This document shows positions 1 to 9,500 of a stretch of DNA of 61,743 nucleotides, one piece after another. Position 1 is the stretch's first letter. Every line of letters begins with the position of its first letter. The position numbers were made by a program, and so were the translations under genes. Location: positions 1-61,743 of the forward strand of contig JAKAZI010000004.1 in NCBI GenBank assembly GCA_021809495.1, given 5' to 3'. The notes beneath the pieces were generated by a model. It was given only the letters and a program-made list of their open reading frames with translations, was not told the DNA's origin and made no database searches. The stretch is from Actinomycetes bacterium (GTDB taxonomy: Bacteria > Actinomycetota > Acidimicrobiia > Acidimicrobiales > RAAP-2).

Positions 1-60
1 CACGATGACCGACGCCACCACCGCCAGGTCGAGCCACGCGCCCGGCGACCAGCGACGCAT
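1..60 (-). CDS. 5' fragment of a membrane protein, cut by window edge
   Basis: Only the first 20 codons are visible, reading leftwards off the window. The ATG overlaps the TGA of the CPBP gene (TGATG), so the two are probably cotranscribed and translationally coupled. The residues run from a short basic start (MRRW) into a hydrophobic stretch (LAVVASVIV), which suggests an N-terminal membrane segment or signal anchor. Nothing more can be said about function. Confidence 0.5.
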   Translation of the reverse strand, partial: MRRWSPGAWLDLAVVASVIV

Positions 61-800
61 CAGTGCACCCGGTTGGCGATGACCGAGGCCATCGCCACCG
101 CGTTGAAGGCCACGTGGGTCAAGACACTCGGCAGGAGGCGCTTGGTGCGCCACGCCACCACGGCGAGCACGACGCCGAGTCCGGCGAGTCCGGCGAACTG
201 GCGGGCCTCGCCGTGGGCCGCGGCGAAGACCAGGGCGCTCACGACGACCCCGACGACGACCGCGAGTCGCGGCAGACGTCTCGGTCCGAGCTCGACGACG
301 CCCCGAAAGACCACGCCACGAAAGAACCACTCCTCGACGATGGGCGCACCGAACGTGGTCAACACGACGAGCAGCGCGAATCCGGCACCGTGAGCGGCGC
401 CAAAGAGCTTGTCCACCGGCGCGTTCAGGTGCTGAAGGTGCAGTGGTCGGTAGGCGATCGCGACGGCGAACTGGGCGGCGACGCCGAGCGCGACGAACCA
501 CAGATCGCCCGGCGCGAAGCGCCACTGGTTGGGCCACGGACGAAGCCCCCCCACGCGCGTCGCCGCCACGATGGCGACGATGAAGCCCGCCCAGAGTCCG
601 ACCAGACTGAGCGAACTCGCCCACCAGGGATCTTGGTGCGCCGCGGCCAGGCCGCTGAAGCCCCCGGGGAAGTGCGCGAGCGCGGTCGCCGCGCCCAACA
701 GCGCCGAGGCGAACAACTCGCCGAAGGCGAAGCCCGCGATCGCCGCGACCAGGACGGCGCCCGGCCGGACCGTTCGCTCGATGTCCCGTGCGTTCTCCAC
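60..800 (-). CDS. CPBP-family intramembrane metalloprotease
   Basis: A 246-residue, very hydrophobic protein with about six to eight predicted membrane helices. It carries the three CPBP (Abi/Rce1-like) active-site motifs in order: EEWFFR (EExxxR), a His in FAAAHG, and HVAFNA (HxxxN) near the C-terminus. The family cleaves or processes membrane proteins and prenylated substrates; the substrate here is unknown. Translation starts at a GTG. An AAGGA sequence lies just upstream, and a TAGCGT hexamer lies 8 nt before the start, so either a short-leader or leaderless transcript is possible. It is divergent from ftsH and overlaps the next membrane gene. Confidence 0.85.
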   Translation of the reverse strand: MENARDIERTVRPGAVLVAAIAGFAFGELFASALLGAATALAHFPGGFSGLAAAHQDPWWASSLSLVGLWAGFIVAIVAATRVGGLRPWPNQWRFAPGDLWFVALGVAAQFAVAIAYRPLHLQHLNAPVDKLFGAAHGAGFALLVVLTTFGAPIVEEWFFRGVVFRGVVELGPRRLPRLAVVVGVVVSALVFAAAHGEARQFAGLAGLGVVLAVVAWRTKRLLPSVLTHVAFNAVAMASVIANRVH

Positions 801-808
801 AGGTCCTT

Positions 809-814
809 ACGCTA
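809..814 (-). promoter_or_regulatory. Putative -10 (TAGCGT) for CPBP gene
   Basis: TAGCGT on the minus strand lies 8 nt before the GTG start, fitting the TAnnnT-start spacing seen at many genes in this window. No convincing -35 is visible. Confidence 0.4.
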
Positions 815-864
815 ATGCGCGACCCGATTCGAGTCGTGCGAGCCCGGTGTTGCACCGCGGCCTC

Positions 865-870
865 TAGATT
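865..870 (+). promoter_or_regulatory. Putative -10 (TAGATT) for ftsH
   Basis: TAGATT ends 3 nt before the ATG at 874 and 6 nt before an in-frame GTG at 877. The second spacing matches the leaderless pattern elsewhere in the window, so GTG 877 may be the true start. Confidence 0.4.
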
Positions 871-873
871 GGA

Positions 874-2898
874 ATGGTGAGTACACCACCCAACGAGAAG
901 CCGGGCCTGAAGAAATTGATGCCGTCGGGTGAACGACCGATGGCGCCCGAGTCGAGGCGGCGGATCATCACCATCGCCATCATCGCCTTCGTGGTGGGCA
1001 TTCTGTTCATCCCGTCGCTCTTTCAAAGCAAGACCGTGCGAACCATTTCCTATTCGTCCCTGATGAGCGACGTCCACAACCAGAAGGTGGTCTCGGCCAC
1101 GGTCGACAACGCCAACGGCGTCATCTCGGGTCAACTCGCCAACGGCACGAACTACACGGCGAACGGCCCCGCGCCGGCCATCTCGAGTGAGATCGACACC
1201 CTGCGCTCTAACAACGTGAACGTCACGTTCTCCAACCCGTCGAGTTTCGCCTCGACGTTCCTGCCCTACCTGATCTGGATCCTCATCTTCGCGCTGTTCA
1301 TGGTCTACGCCAGTCGTCAGGCTCGCGGACAGATGAACGGCATGATGTCAGTGGGCCGCTCCAAGGCCAAGCAGTTCAACCAGGACAAGCCCAAGATCAC
1401 CTTCGCCGACGTCGCGGGCTACCTCGGCGTGAAGCAGGAGATCAGCGAGGTCGTCGACTTCCTTAAGAATCCCGCGCGCTTTCGCGACGTCGGCGCATTG
1501 ATCCCTAAGGGACTGCTCCTCGTTGGCCCACCGGGCACGGGTAAGACCATGCTCGCGCGAGCGGTCGCGGGTGAGGCCGGGGTTCCGTTCTTCTCGGTCT
1601 CGGGCTCGGACTTCATGGAGATGTTCGTGGGCGTTGGCGCGAGTCGCGTGCGCGACCTCTTTAACACCGCCCGCAAACAGTCGCCCGCCATCGTCTTCAT
1701 CGACGAGATCGACTCGATCGGGCGCAAGCGCGGCGCGGGCGTCGGGGGTGGTCACGACGAGCGCGAACAGACCCTGAACCAGATGCTGAGCGAGATGGAC
1801 GGCTTCGACCCCACCGAGGGCGTCGTCGTCATCGCCGCCACCAACCGACCCGACGTGTTGGACCCCGCGCTGCTGCGCCCGGGTCGCTTCGACCGCCAGA
1901 TCGTCGTTCCCCTACCTGACCTGGAAGAACGGCTACCCATCCTCCAGGTACACTCGAAGAACAAACCACTCGACCCGAGCGTGGACCTGCACATGGTGGC
2001 GCGCGGAACCCCGGGTATGAGCGGCGCGGACCTCGCGAATCTCGTCAACGAGTCGGCCCTGCACGCCGTGCGACGCCACTCGACCACCATTGGTATGGAG
2101 GACTTCGAGTCGGCGCGTGACCGGGTCATGATGGGCCAAGAGCGAGACACGATGATCTTGCACGACGACGAGCGCGAACGCATCGCCTTCCACGAGAGTG
2201 GCCACGCGCTGCTCGCCTACGTGCTCGAGAAGGCCGACCCACTGCACAAGATCACGATCATCCCGCGCGGCATGGCGCTCGGCGTGACGATGACGCTGCC
2301 CGAAGAGGACCGCCACATCATGTCGCGCCAACACCTCGAAGACGCCCTGTGCATGCGCATGGGTGGACGCGTCGCCGAGTTGCTCGTCTACGGTGACCTC
2401 TCGACGGGCGCCGCGGACGACCTGCAGCGCAACACCGACCTGGCGCGACGCATGGTCCGCGAGTGGGGCATGTCCAAGGAGATCGGCCCGATGGCGTGGG
2501 GTTCGAACAACCAGGTGTTCCTCGGCGAGGACCTGATGCACACCCGCGACTACTCCGACCACACCTCTCAGATGATCGACGACGAGGTCGAACGAATTTT
2601 GCGCGAGCAGGAATCACGCGCCATCGAAGTGCTCACGCTGCACCGGCGCGGACTCGAGGCGTTGACGCGGTCCCTGCTCGAACACGAGACCATTGACGGC
2701 GAAGAAGCCGCTCGGCTCATCGACGAGGCCCACGGTGAACCGGTGCACCCGCACGGCACCAAGACGGTCTCCTCGTTGAACGGCGCCGGTCGCTCGTCGA
2801 GTCCGTCGTCCGACACCCCGTCGACCGAAGCCCCGGTCTCGGTCGCCGCCGAGGTCGCGACCCAGCCCTGGCAGCCGCCGACGCTACCCACCGTTTAG
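874..2898 (+). CDS. ftsH: ATP-dependent zinc metalloprotease FtsH
   Basis: A 674-residue AAA+ membrane protease that degrades unassembled or damaged membrane and regulatory proteins. Two N-terminal membrane helices (about residues 33-50 and 130-150) flank a small extracytoplasmic domain. Walker A GPPGTGKT is at about residue 218, followed by Walker B ([10 protein letters not shown]) and the second region of homology ([19 protein letters not shown]). The M41 zinc motif is HESGH at residues 440-444, Ser replacing the more usual Ala. The C-terminus ends in a Ser/Pro/Thr-rich tail. ATG 874 is used here, but GTG 877 is favoured by the promoter. The 3' end overlaps the convergent DUF5719-like gene by 15 bp. 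Confidence 0.97.
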   Translation: MVSTPPNEKPGLKKLMPSGERPMAPESRRRIITIAIIAFVVGILFIPSLFQSKTVRTISYSSLMSDVHNQKVVSATVDNANGVISGQLANGTNYTANGPAPAISSEIDTLRSNNVNVTFSNPSSFASTFLPYLIWILIFALFMVYASRQARGQMNGMMSVGRSKAKQFNQDKPKITFADVAGYLGVKQEISEVVDFLKNPARFRDVGALIPKGLLLVGPPGTGKTMLARAVAGEAGVPFFSVSGSDFMEMFVGVGASRVRDLFNTARKQSPAIVFIDEIDSIGRKRGAGVGGGHDEREQTLNQMLSEMDGFDPTEGVVVIAATNRPDVLDPALLRPGRFDRQIVVPLPDLEERLPILQVHSKNKPLDPSVDLHMVARGTPGMSGADLANLVNESALHAVRRHSTTIGMEDFESARDRVMMGQERDTMILHDDERERIAFHESGHALLAYVLEKADPLHKITIIPRGMALGVTMTLPEEDRHIMSRQHLEDALCMRMGGRVAELLVYGDLSTGAADDLQRNTDLARRMVREWGMSKEIGPMAWGSNNQVFLGEDLMHTRDYSDHTSQMIDDEVERILREQESRAIEVLTLHRRGLEALTRSLLEHETIDGEEAARLIDEAHGEPVHPHGTKTVSSLNGAGRSSSPSSDTPSTEAPVSVAAEVATQPWQPPTLPTV

Positions 2899-4212
2899 GG
2901 CTGACACGACGGCGATCCCCCGTGGGGTCGTCGGCAGTGTCGTGGCGACGATGAGGTCGCGACGGTTCGCGCCGATCAGGAACGACCGACCGCGCAGGGT
3001 CGAGGGCACGCCGTCTCGCCCGCGCAGATCGATCGTCGCACCGGGAGCGACCGTGATGACCCGGCTCGTCGCTATCGCCCCGAGCACGGTCACCGTGACC
3101 GACAGCGGACGGTCGCCGACGTTGGTCGCCGTCATCGCGTCGAAGCCACGACCGGCGAAATCGCTCACGAGGTAGAGCGTCGAAGCCACGGCCGGCACCG
3201 AGAGCGACTCGCCGCTCGCCGTTCCGGTGGCCAGACTCGCGGCGACGGGCACGCTGGAGTACAGCCGCACGGTGGCGTAGCCGTGCGCCGGCACGGCCGA
3301 GTTGGGCGTGATCACGATCGAACCCGTCGAGTAGGGCGCGACGGTGACCGACTGCGGGGCGACGGTATAGGGCGCGAGACCGATCGTCGCCTTCACCGAC
3401 GCGGTGGCGTCGGAGGGATTGGTGATGAGGATCCGCGCCAGCGAGCCACTCACCGTGGTCACGCGGGGAAACCAGTCGGTGCGCGCGAGCTCGGACGAAC
3501 CGGCGTTGAAGGAGGTAACCGTGCCGGCCTGCTGGACGGCGGTGCTGACGACTTCGCCGCGGATGGCCCGCACCCGGATGCCGACGTTCGCCTGGTTCAC
3601 GATTCTCGTCCCGAGGTCCAACGTCACGACCCGGTGTGCAGGGATCGCCACCCCCTGGTACGGAGCGGGCGCCGAGAAGCCCGACGCCGTCTCCGCGGTC
3701 ACGTTGACGACCGCGGAGGTCGACGACGGGTTGTAGAGCGTGACGTAGGCCCGCGAGCCGACCGTCGTGTCCAAGCCACTGGCGTACCAGATGGTCGAGC
3801 CCGCGTTGAGACACGGGGCCTGGGCGGTCCCCGGCGCGTTCAGCTCATCGGCGACGATGCCCCGGCCGTTGGCGATGAGCGTGATCCCGTACCAGTGACC
3901 GCTCGGCGGTGGGCTGACCGACGTCGACCTGTGGGCGGCGAGGACGAGGTGGCGCGTCTGGGTGGTACCGATGTCGGTGTCGATCTCGACTGCGACCTCG
4001 CGGGTGTGGTCGGCGGTGTTGAGCACGACCACGTGTCCGGCCGGTGAGCCCGACGCCCCGAGTCCGGTGCAGTACAGGGCCGTGGACTCGACCGGACCGG
4101 CCGAGATGCTCGAGGCCACCTCAGACGGGTTCGCGGCGTGCGTGACGCTCGTGGCCGCGGCGGTGACCGCGATTACGGCGCCGAGCACCAGGACGAGGGG
4201 ACGACGACTCAC
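2884..4212 (-). CDS. DUF5719-like exported protein
   Basis: A 442-residue protein with an N-terminal signal peptide or anchor (about residues 5-26) and then all-beta, Ser/Thr/Val-rich sequence with repeated patterns such as VTLYNPSST and LITNPSDATASV, typical of tandem immunoglobulin-like folds. I assign DUF5719 mainly because in many actinobacteria such a protein is encoded directly after a large GT2 membrane protein, as here. The GTG start overlaps the upstream stop (GTGA), indicating coupling. It is probably surface-located and works with the glycosyltransferase; the biochemical role is unknown. No catalytic motif is visible. Confidence 0.65.
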   Translation of the reverse strand: MSRRPLVLVLGAVIAVTAAATSVTHAANPSEVASSISAGPVESTALYCTGLGASGSPAGHVVVLNTADHTREVAVEIDTDIGTTQTRHLVLAAHRSTSVSPPPSGHWYGITLIANGRGIVADELNAPGTAQAPCLNAGSTIWYASGLDTTVGSRAYVTLYNPSSTSAVVNVTAETASGFSAPAPYQGVAIPAHRVVTLDLGTRIVNQANVGIRVRAIRGEVVSTAVQQAGTVTSFNAGSSELARTDWFPRVTTVSGSLARILITNPSDATASVKATIGLAPYTVAPQSVTVAPYSTGSIVITPNSAVPAHGYATVRLYSSVPVAASLATGTASGESLSVPAVASTLYLVSDFAGRGFDAMTATNVGDRPLSVTVTVLGAIATSRVITVAPGATIDLRGRDGVPSTLRGRSFLIGANRRDLIVATTLPTTPRGIAVVSALNGG

Positions 4213-7200
4213 GACTGGTCCCCGTGGCGCGCTCGCACCACCCGCCGTCGACGCTTAAAGATCCACTCGAAGCGCTCGACGGACCCGAAGCCGAGCCAGA
4301 CGATCGCCCACAGCCCCAGGGTGAAGAGTGCGAGCAGGCCGTTCAAGGGGAACTGGTGCAACACCAGCTGGGCCTTCGCGGGCCCGCGATAGTGGTTGAT
4401 GAGGTAGGTGGGCGCCCACCCGAAGGACGTGTGACGGGTTGCGGCGACCCCGTTGACGTCGAGGGCGAAGGCGCTCGCCGGGGCGAGACCGGCCACGACG
4501 GTCGCCCCCGGACTGACCGAACCGGTCGCGAACGTGGTGCCGGCCAACGGGGACCAGCCGGTCGATGCGGAGCGCGACGACTGGGCCACCAGTCCGTGGA
4601 ACGCGGCGTTGCTGTAGATGGTGACCGACGGTGATTGCAGCTGGAGTGCGAGGTCGGTCTGACGCGCGAGCGAGGCGACGAGCGTGCCGGGCACGGATCG
4701 CGACGGCGCGTCCACGGCGCCGGAGTAGGTGGGGGCCGACGAGTTCATCACGACGATCGTCGCCACGCCGGCCTGGGCGAGCAGCGAGCCCAGGTGGACC
4801 GTTCGATCGAGCACCGCGAGGTTGATGGCCTCGAGTAAGACGTCCGACGTCCCCGAATCCGGCGGCGTGAAGAGTGTTGAGCCGCCCGGCAGCCCGTTCA
4901 TCGACGTCGCCGCCGCGAGGCCCGGTGCGACGGACCAACCCGCGACCGGCAACACCGATGGGTCGCCCAGCCACAGGATGCGATACCCGCTCGCGCTCGG
5001 TGGCTCCACCGCGCTCATCGACTCCGCCACGCTGGTCAGGGGAAGATTGAATCGCCCGCTGGCGAAGTCACCGAGCAGCGGCAGCGCCGACGCGATGATC
5101 ACCACGACGAACAGGGCCGCCACGCTCTGGCGCCACCCGAAGCCCGCCTGACGCAGGTCCGATTCGAGCGCGGCCACCCCGAGCCCGACGAGCCCGGCGA
5201 TGGCCACGGCGTAGAGGGTCAAGGTCACGTCGATGTCGGGGGCGAAGGCGCCGAGCCAGTGGCGCGCGCTCAGCGTCGCGAGCACCAGGGACAGTGTGGC
5301 GATGGTCGCGAACTTTCCCGCGATGACGCGCCGTTCGCCGCGGGTGAGCAGGAGCCCGATGACCGCTGCGCCGGGCAAGAGCCATCCCCACCAGGAAGCG
5401 CCGAATCCACCGTCGGCGCCGCGCGCGAGCGTAGCCAGCGATGGCGCGGACCAGGGGCCGCGTGCGAGCCCGAACACCTCGAGGGCCCGCCTGCCCGCGA
5501 GCGCCACGTCGACGGTCATCGGGGCGAGGAAAACGGCCACGCCCCCGAGCACCGCGCCGAGGAGTCGCCACGGACGGCTGTGCCCCGCGTCGGGTTCGAA
5601 CCAGCGGGCCACGACGACGCCGAGCACGATCAGAACGACGGCCACGACCATCGCCGGCGCCAGAGCGCTCAGGATCGCCGTCTCCATGACCACCACCATG
5701 CGTTGCCCCGAGCGGGTCGCGGGCCAGCCCCGAGTCCCGAAGGGCACGGCCGGCGGGTACGGCGTGTCGCGGAACCCCGGAACGGCGAGCAACTCCATGA
5801 GCCGACGGGTCACGAAGGGCAGGCCGGCGGTGACCGCCAGCACGTCGATGCGTCCCTGGCCGATCATGTTCAAGCCGATTGGCGCGGCCACGTAGGCGAG
5901 GACCGCGACCAACCTCGCCCGGTTCGATACTCGACCACGCAGGAGACGACCCACGCCGAAGGCGCCGATCGGCACGGCGAAGATCAACGCGACGCGCGCC
6001 AGAATGCCCATGCGCCCCAGGACGAAGGTGCCCGCGAAGGCGAGCACGCCGTAGCCGGGCATGCCCGGCGTCCCCGTGCCCAGTCCGTTGGGCGACCAGG
6101 ACGCGAAGAAGTGCCGCCACGTCGACCACCACGAATCCAAGGGGGCCAGCCGTCCGATCAACGGCAGGTGGGTGGCGACGAGGTTGCGCGAGCCAATCAG
6201 CCACAACACCGCGGCGAGTGCCACGGTGAGGCCCTGGGCCCGGAAACTGGTGAGGAACCGCGACGGGCCCCGCCCGGCGACGTCCACGCGCTCGGGGATG
6301 TCATCGAACGCGTCGTCCTCGGCGAAGGCCGCGGCGAAGCCGACGCCCGCGTCGACGTCGGGCTCGGCGGCGGGTTCGGGGGGCAGGATGCCTCGGGCGC
6401 GGTCCAACCCGTCGCGCAACAGTGTGACGACGAACCTTCGCAGGCGCGTGGCGCCACCGACCTGGAGGCGCCGCAATTCGTTGTCGGTGAGCACGGTGTA
6501 GATCCGCCGCTGCCGGCGACGCTCGCGGACCCGCCGTTGGTTGGCCAAGAGCCAGCGCCACGACCCGAGAATGGCACCGACCCGGTCACCGTCTCGCCCG
6601 GCGATCGCGACCACCAGTTCGACGAGGTCCAGCACGATGAGCATCGCCAGGGTGCTGACGGCGGTCCAGCGGCCCCAACCCGTGGCGACGACGAGTAGCC
6701 GGTGACGTCGCTGGAGGTCCTGACGGCTCGCCTTGCGCGTGCCGGCGGCGGTGACCGGCCGCTCACCACTCGCCACCGTCTGGCGGTGCGCGACGCGAGC
6801 GGACGGCGCCACGACGATGCGCGCGCCGGCCAGTTGGGCGCGCCAGCAAAAGTCGAGGTCCTCCCCGAGCAGGGGAATCATGGGGTCGAATCCGTGAAGC
6901 GTCACGAAGAGGTCGGCGCGGATCAGGGTGACGCCACCGGGCGCTACGAAGACGTCTCGTTCCAGGTCCTGTTGACCGTGGTCGATCTCGCCGGGCTCGA
7001 CGCGCTCCTGGATGACCCCGAAGCGATCGCAGGTCTGTCCGACGTGCAACAGGGTGAGCGGATCGTCGTAGGCGACGACCTTGGGCGCGAGCACCCCGGC
7101 GTTCATCCGAAAGGCCGCCTCGACGAGTCGGTGCACGACGTCGGGGTCCAGTCGCACGTCGTCGTGGCAGAACAGGAAGAACGTCGCCCCCTCGATGGCG

Positions 7201-7439
7201 AGCACCGCCTCGTTGCACGCGGCGGCGAAACCACGGTTCTCGGCGAGGACGCGAACGAACGCGTCGGGTGCCACGGCGGCCACGCGCGCGGCGACGTGGT
7301 CGCTCTCGCCATTGGCGACGACCAGCACGCTGAGCTCCGCGTAGTCCTGGGCCACCAACGAAGCGAGCGTGGCCTCGAGGCCCGGGCCCGGGCCCGTAGT
7401 AACGACGACGGCGACGACCGCCGGTGCACGAACATCCAT
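4209..7439 (-). CDS. Large GT2 glycosyltransferase with polytopic membrane domain
   Basis: About 1076 residues. Residues 1 to about 240 are a GT-A family 2 transferase: a hypervariable start, a DxD-like acidic motif in CHDDVRLDP, and the acceptor-site ED motif in GEDLDFCWR. Two helices near 250-290 are followed by a charged loop, then from about residue 400 a long multi-spanning region resembling GT-C or arabinofuranosyltransferase-type domains. An extracytoplasmic segment (about 820-1030), a final helix and a very basic tail (FKRRRRVVRARHG) complete it. It probably builds or exports a surface polysaccharide. An upstream TTG at 7442 is in frame; ATG 7439 is preferred. There is no Shine-Dalgarno. 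Confidence 0.85.
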   Translation of the reverse strand: MDVRAPAVVAVVVTTGPGPGLEATLASLVAQDYAELSVLVVANGESDHVAARVAAVAPDAFVRVLAENRGFAAACNEAVLAIEGATFFLFCHDDVRLDPDVVHRLVEAAFRMNAGVLAPKVVAYDDPLTLLHVGQTCDRFGVIQERVEPGEIDHGQQDLERDVFVAPGGVTLIRADLFVTLHGFDPMIPLLGEDLDFCWRAQLAGARIVVAPSARVAHRQTVASGERPVTAAGTRKASRQDLQRRHRLLVVATGWGRWTAVSTLAMLIVLDLVELVVAIAGRDGDRVGAILGSWRWLLANQRRVRERRRQRRIYTVLTDNELRRLQVGGATRLRRFVVTLLRDGLDRARGILPPEPAAEPDVDAGVGFAAAFAEDDAFDDIPERVDVAGRGPSRFLTSFRAQGLTVALAAVLWLIGSRNLVATHLPLIGRLAPLDSWWSTWRHFFASWSPNGLGTGTPGMPGYGVLAFAGTFVLGRMGILARVALIFAVPIGAFGVGRLLRGRVSNRARLVAVLAYVAAPIGLNMIGQGRIDVLAVTAGLPFVTRRLMELLAVPGFRDTPYPPAVPFGTRGWPATRSGQRMVVVMETAILSALAPAMVVAVVLIVLGVVVARWFEPDAGHSRPWRLLGAVLGGVAVFLAPMTVDVALAGRRALEVFGLARGPWSAPSLATLARGADGGFGASWWGWLLPGAAVIGLLLTRGERRVIAGKFATIATLSLVLATLSARHWLGAFAPDIDVTLTLYAVAIAGLVGLGVAALESDLRQAGFGWRQSVAALFVVVIIASALPLLGDFASGRFNLPLTSVAESMSAVEPPSASGYRILWLGDPSVLPVAGWSVAPGLAAATSMNGLPGGSTLFTPPDSGTSDVLLEAINLAVLDRTVHLGSLLAQAGVATIVVMNSSAPTYSGAVDAPSRSVPGTLVASLARQTDLALQLQSPSVTIYSNAAFHGLVAQSSRSASTGWSPLAGTTFATGSVSPGATVVAGLAPASAFALDVNGVAATRHTSFGWAPTYLINHYRGPAKAQLVLHQFPLNGLLALFTLGLWAIVWLGFGSVERFEWIFKRRRRVVRARHGDQS

Positions 7440-7449
7440 CAAGTACTCA

Positions 7450-7455
7450 AGGCTA
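7450..7455 (-). promoter_or_regulatory. Putative -10 (TAGCCT) for GT2 gene
   Basis: TAGCCT lies 10 nt before ATG 7439 and 7 nt before the alternative TTG 7442. It sits in a 67-nt gap that otherwise separates this gene from the upstream glycan operon, suggesting an internal promoter. Confidence 0.4.
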
Positions 7456-7509
7456 GTTGGCCACCACCGGAGGAATCGGCACGACGGCGTTGAGTTTTCA
7501 ACCCCGTAA

Positions 7510-8418
7510 TCAGGTACTTAGATTCGGGCGTCCCTCGGTGAACTCCTCGACGACATCCTCGAGGGACCTCGCGAGGGTGATTCGCGGCTCCCACCCCGTC
7601 GCGCGCTGGAGTTTGGCGAAACTGCCGCGCGAGACGGGCAGTTCGACGGGCCGCAGCAACGCCTCGGACACGCTCAGGCGAACCTCCGGCGCGAGGCGGG
7701 CAACAAGCCATTGGGCGATGTCGCTGATGGCGACGTCGTGGCCGGAAGCGACGTTGTACACCTCGCCCGCCGCGCCAAAGGTCGCGAGCAGCCGATAGGC
7801 GCGCACGACGTCGCGCACGTCGCAGAAGTCGCGACGGGCCGACAGGTCACCCACCGACACGCTCGAGGCTCCGAGGTCTCGGGCCTCCACCAGTCGTGAC
7901 ACGAGGGCCGGCACGACGAAACTCCTCGCCTGTCCGGGGCCGATGTGGTTGAAGGGTCGCACGATCACGACACGTTGGCCCAGGTGGGCGGCCTCGCGCG
8001 CGAGACGCTCCGCCTCGATCTTGGACTGGGCGTAGGGACTCGCGGGCCGCGGCGGATGCCCTTCGTCCAACGGGAGCTCTGACTCGTCGACCACGCCGTA
8101 GACGTCGGCCGAACTCACGACGATCACGACGGCGTCGGGCGCGGCCCGACGTGCCGCTTCGAGCACGTTGAGCGTGCCGACGACGTTCACTCGCGTGAAG
8201 TCGTCCGGGTTCCGCCAGGAGTCCCCGACGTGGGTCAGCGCGGCCAGGTGGTAGACGACCTGCGGAGCTATGGCGGCGAACGCGGTTACGAGCCCGCCGA
8301 GGTCCGTGACGTCAACCTCGCGATCGACGCCGTGGACCTCGTCGCCCGATGACGTCAGATGCGCCTTCAGGTGCCGCCCGACGAAACCGTGAGCACCGGT
8401 GATCAACGAGCGCGTCAC
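7510..8418 (-). CDS. NAD(P)-dependent sugar-nucleotide reductase/epimerase (SDR), GDP-deoxymannose reductase-like
   Basis: A 302-residue extended SDR protein. The N-terminal Rossmann motif is GAHGFVG (residues 7-13), with an acidic cofactor-loop residue in HGVDRE. The catalytic triad is visible as SSADVYG (Ser) and YAQSK (Tyr and Lys). Overall sequence and length fit GDP-4-dehydro-6-deoxymannose reductase (Rmd) or closely related dTDP/UDP-sugar epimerases; the exact substrate cannot be fixed. It is the fifth gene of a tightly overlapping glycan operon: its GTG overlaps the TGA of the preceding glycosyltransferase. It likely supplies an activated deoxy-sugar to the neighbouring transferases. 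Confidence 0.8.
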   Translation of the reverse strand: MTRSLITGAHGFVGRHLKAHLTSSGDEVHGVDREVDVTDLGGLVTAFAAIAPQVVYHLAALTHVGDSWRNPDDFTRVNVVGTLNVLEAARRAAPDAVVIVVSSADVYGVVDESELPLDEGHPPRPASPYAQSKIEAERLAREAAHLGQRVVIVRPFNHIGPGQARSFVVPALVSRLVEARDLGASSVSVGDLSARRDFCDVRDVVRAYRLLATFGAAGEVYNVASGHDVAISDIAQWLVARLAPEVRLSVSEALLRPVELPVSRGSFAKLQRATGWEPRITLARSLEDVVEEFTEGRPNLST

Positions 8419-9500
8419 GCGCGCGCCGCCAGTTCGTAGGCCTCGAGGTGTCGCTCAACCGACGCGGCCCACGTAAAGGACTCCGCGCGACGTCGCGCGC
8501 GCCGACCGAGGTCGAGTCGGGCCGCGTCGTCGAGGTCGATCGCCCGCGCGAGGGTCTCGGCGAGTGCGGTGGCGTCGCCCGGTGGACACACGAGGGCGGT
8601 GCCGTCGGCGATCTCTTCCATCACCGTGCCACTCGAGGTCACCACGACCGAACCGCAGGCCATGGCCTCGAGCACCGGCAGTCCGAACCCCTCGACCCGC
8701 GACGGGTAGACGACCGCGCGCGCGCCTGCGAGCAGTGACGGGAGTGCGGCGTCCTCGACGAACCCGAGTCGCCGGATCCGTCGCCGCGCCGGGTGCTCGT
8801 CGACGAGGCGCCCGACGGCCTGGTCGGCCCAGCCAGCCTGTCCGGCCAGCCAGAGCTCGAGGTCCGGCGTATCCGCGGCCACCAGGGCGAAGGCCTCGAG
8901 GAGCGTGTCGAGTCCCTTGCGCGGTTCGATCGTCCCGAGGAATAGCAGATACGGCGTCTCGGGGGCCGGCGCACCGGGGCGGAACCGCTCGAGGTCCACG
9001 CCGTGCGGGGCGACGACGATCGGCGGAGGGTCCGAGACGATCTCGCGCAACTGGCGCGCGGTAAACGCACTGACGCAGACCAGTACCCGGGCGTGGCTCG
9101 ACGCGTAGAGGATCGCTCGGCGAAAGAAGGACGCCTTGGCCGACTCGTGGTACTGCGGGTGGGTGAAGAACGTGAGGTCGTGCACGGTGACTACCGTCGG
9201 CGTCGACCCGCGGCGCGGCATCGTATAGTGCGGGCCGTGCCAGACCGTCGCGTTCGACGCGACCGTCGTCGTGCCCAGTCGCCACGCCTCATAGGCCAGG
9301 CGCGAAACACGCGAGGTGGGAACGAGCGGTTCGAGTGACGCGTCCGGTGACCACGACCGCCACCGGTCCCGGTCGTCTCGCCGACTCACCAGGGTGAGGT
9401 CCACCCCCGCGGCGGGAAGACGACGGGCGATCTCAACGACGTATCGGCCCGCGCCCGCGACGTGCGTGGGCACGGCGGAGACGTCGAGCGCTACTCGCAT
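8415..9500 (-). CDS. GT4-type glycosyltransferase
   Basis: A 361-residue GT-B glycosyltransferase. The N-terminal half begins MRVALDVSAVP with a glycine-rich acceptor loop (AGAGRYVVEIA). The C-terminal donor domain has LGTIEPRKGLDTLLEAF and the family E-x7-E motif in VEGFGLPVLEAMACG. ATG 9500 was chosen over the longer in-frame reading because conserved sequence begins there and it overlaps the upstream gene by only 10 bp. It lies in the glycan operon and is presumably cytoplasmic or membrane-associated, using a nucleotide sugar. Specificity is unknown. Confidence 0.88.
   Translation of the reverse strand: MRVALDVSAVPTHVAGAGRYVVEIARRLPAAGVDLTLVSRRDDRDRWRSWSPDASLEPLVPTSRVSRLAYEAWRLGTTTVASNATVWHGPHYTMPRRGSTPTVVTVHDLTFFTHPQYHESAKASFFRRAILYASSHARVLVCVSAFTARQLREIVSDPPPIVVAPHGVDLERFRPGAPAPETPYLLFLGTIEPRKGLDTLLEAFALVAADTPDLELWLAGQAGWADQAVGRLVDEHPARRRIRRLGFVEDAALPSLLAGARAVVYPSRVEGFGLPVLEAMACGSVVVTSSGTVMEEIADGTALVCPPGDATALAETLARAIDLDDAARLDLGRRARRRAESFTWAASVERHLEAYELAARA

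Noticed and set aside
7443-7509. Hairpin GTTGA-AAAC-TCAAC as a terminator after the glycan genes
   Set aside because: 5-bp stem without a U tract; more likely chance in a promoter region.
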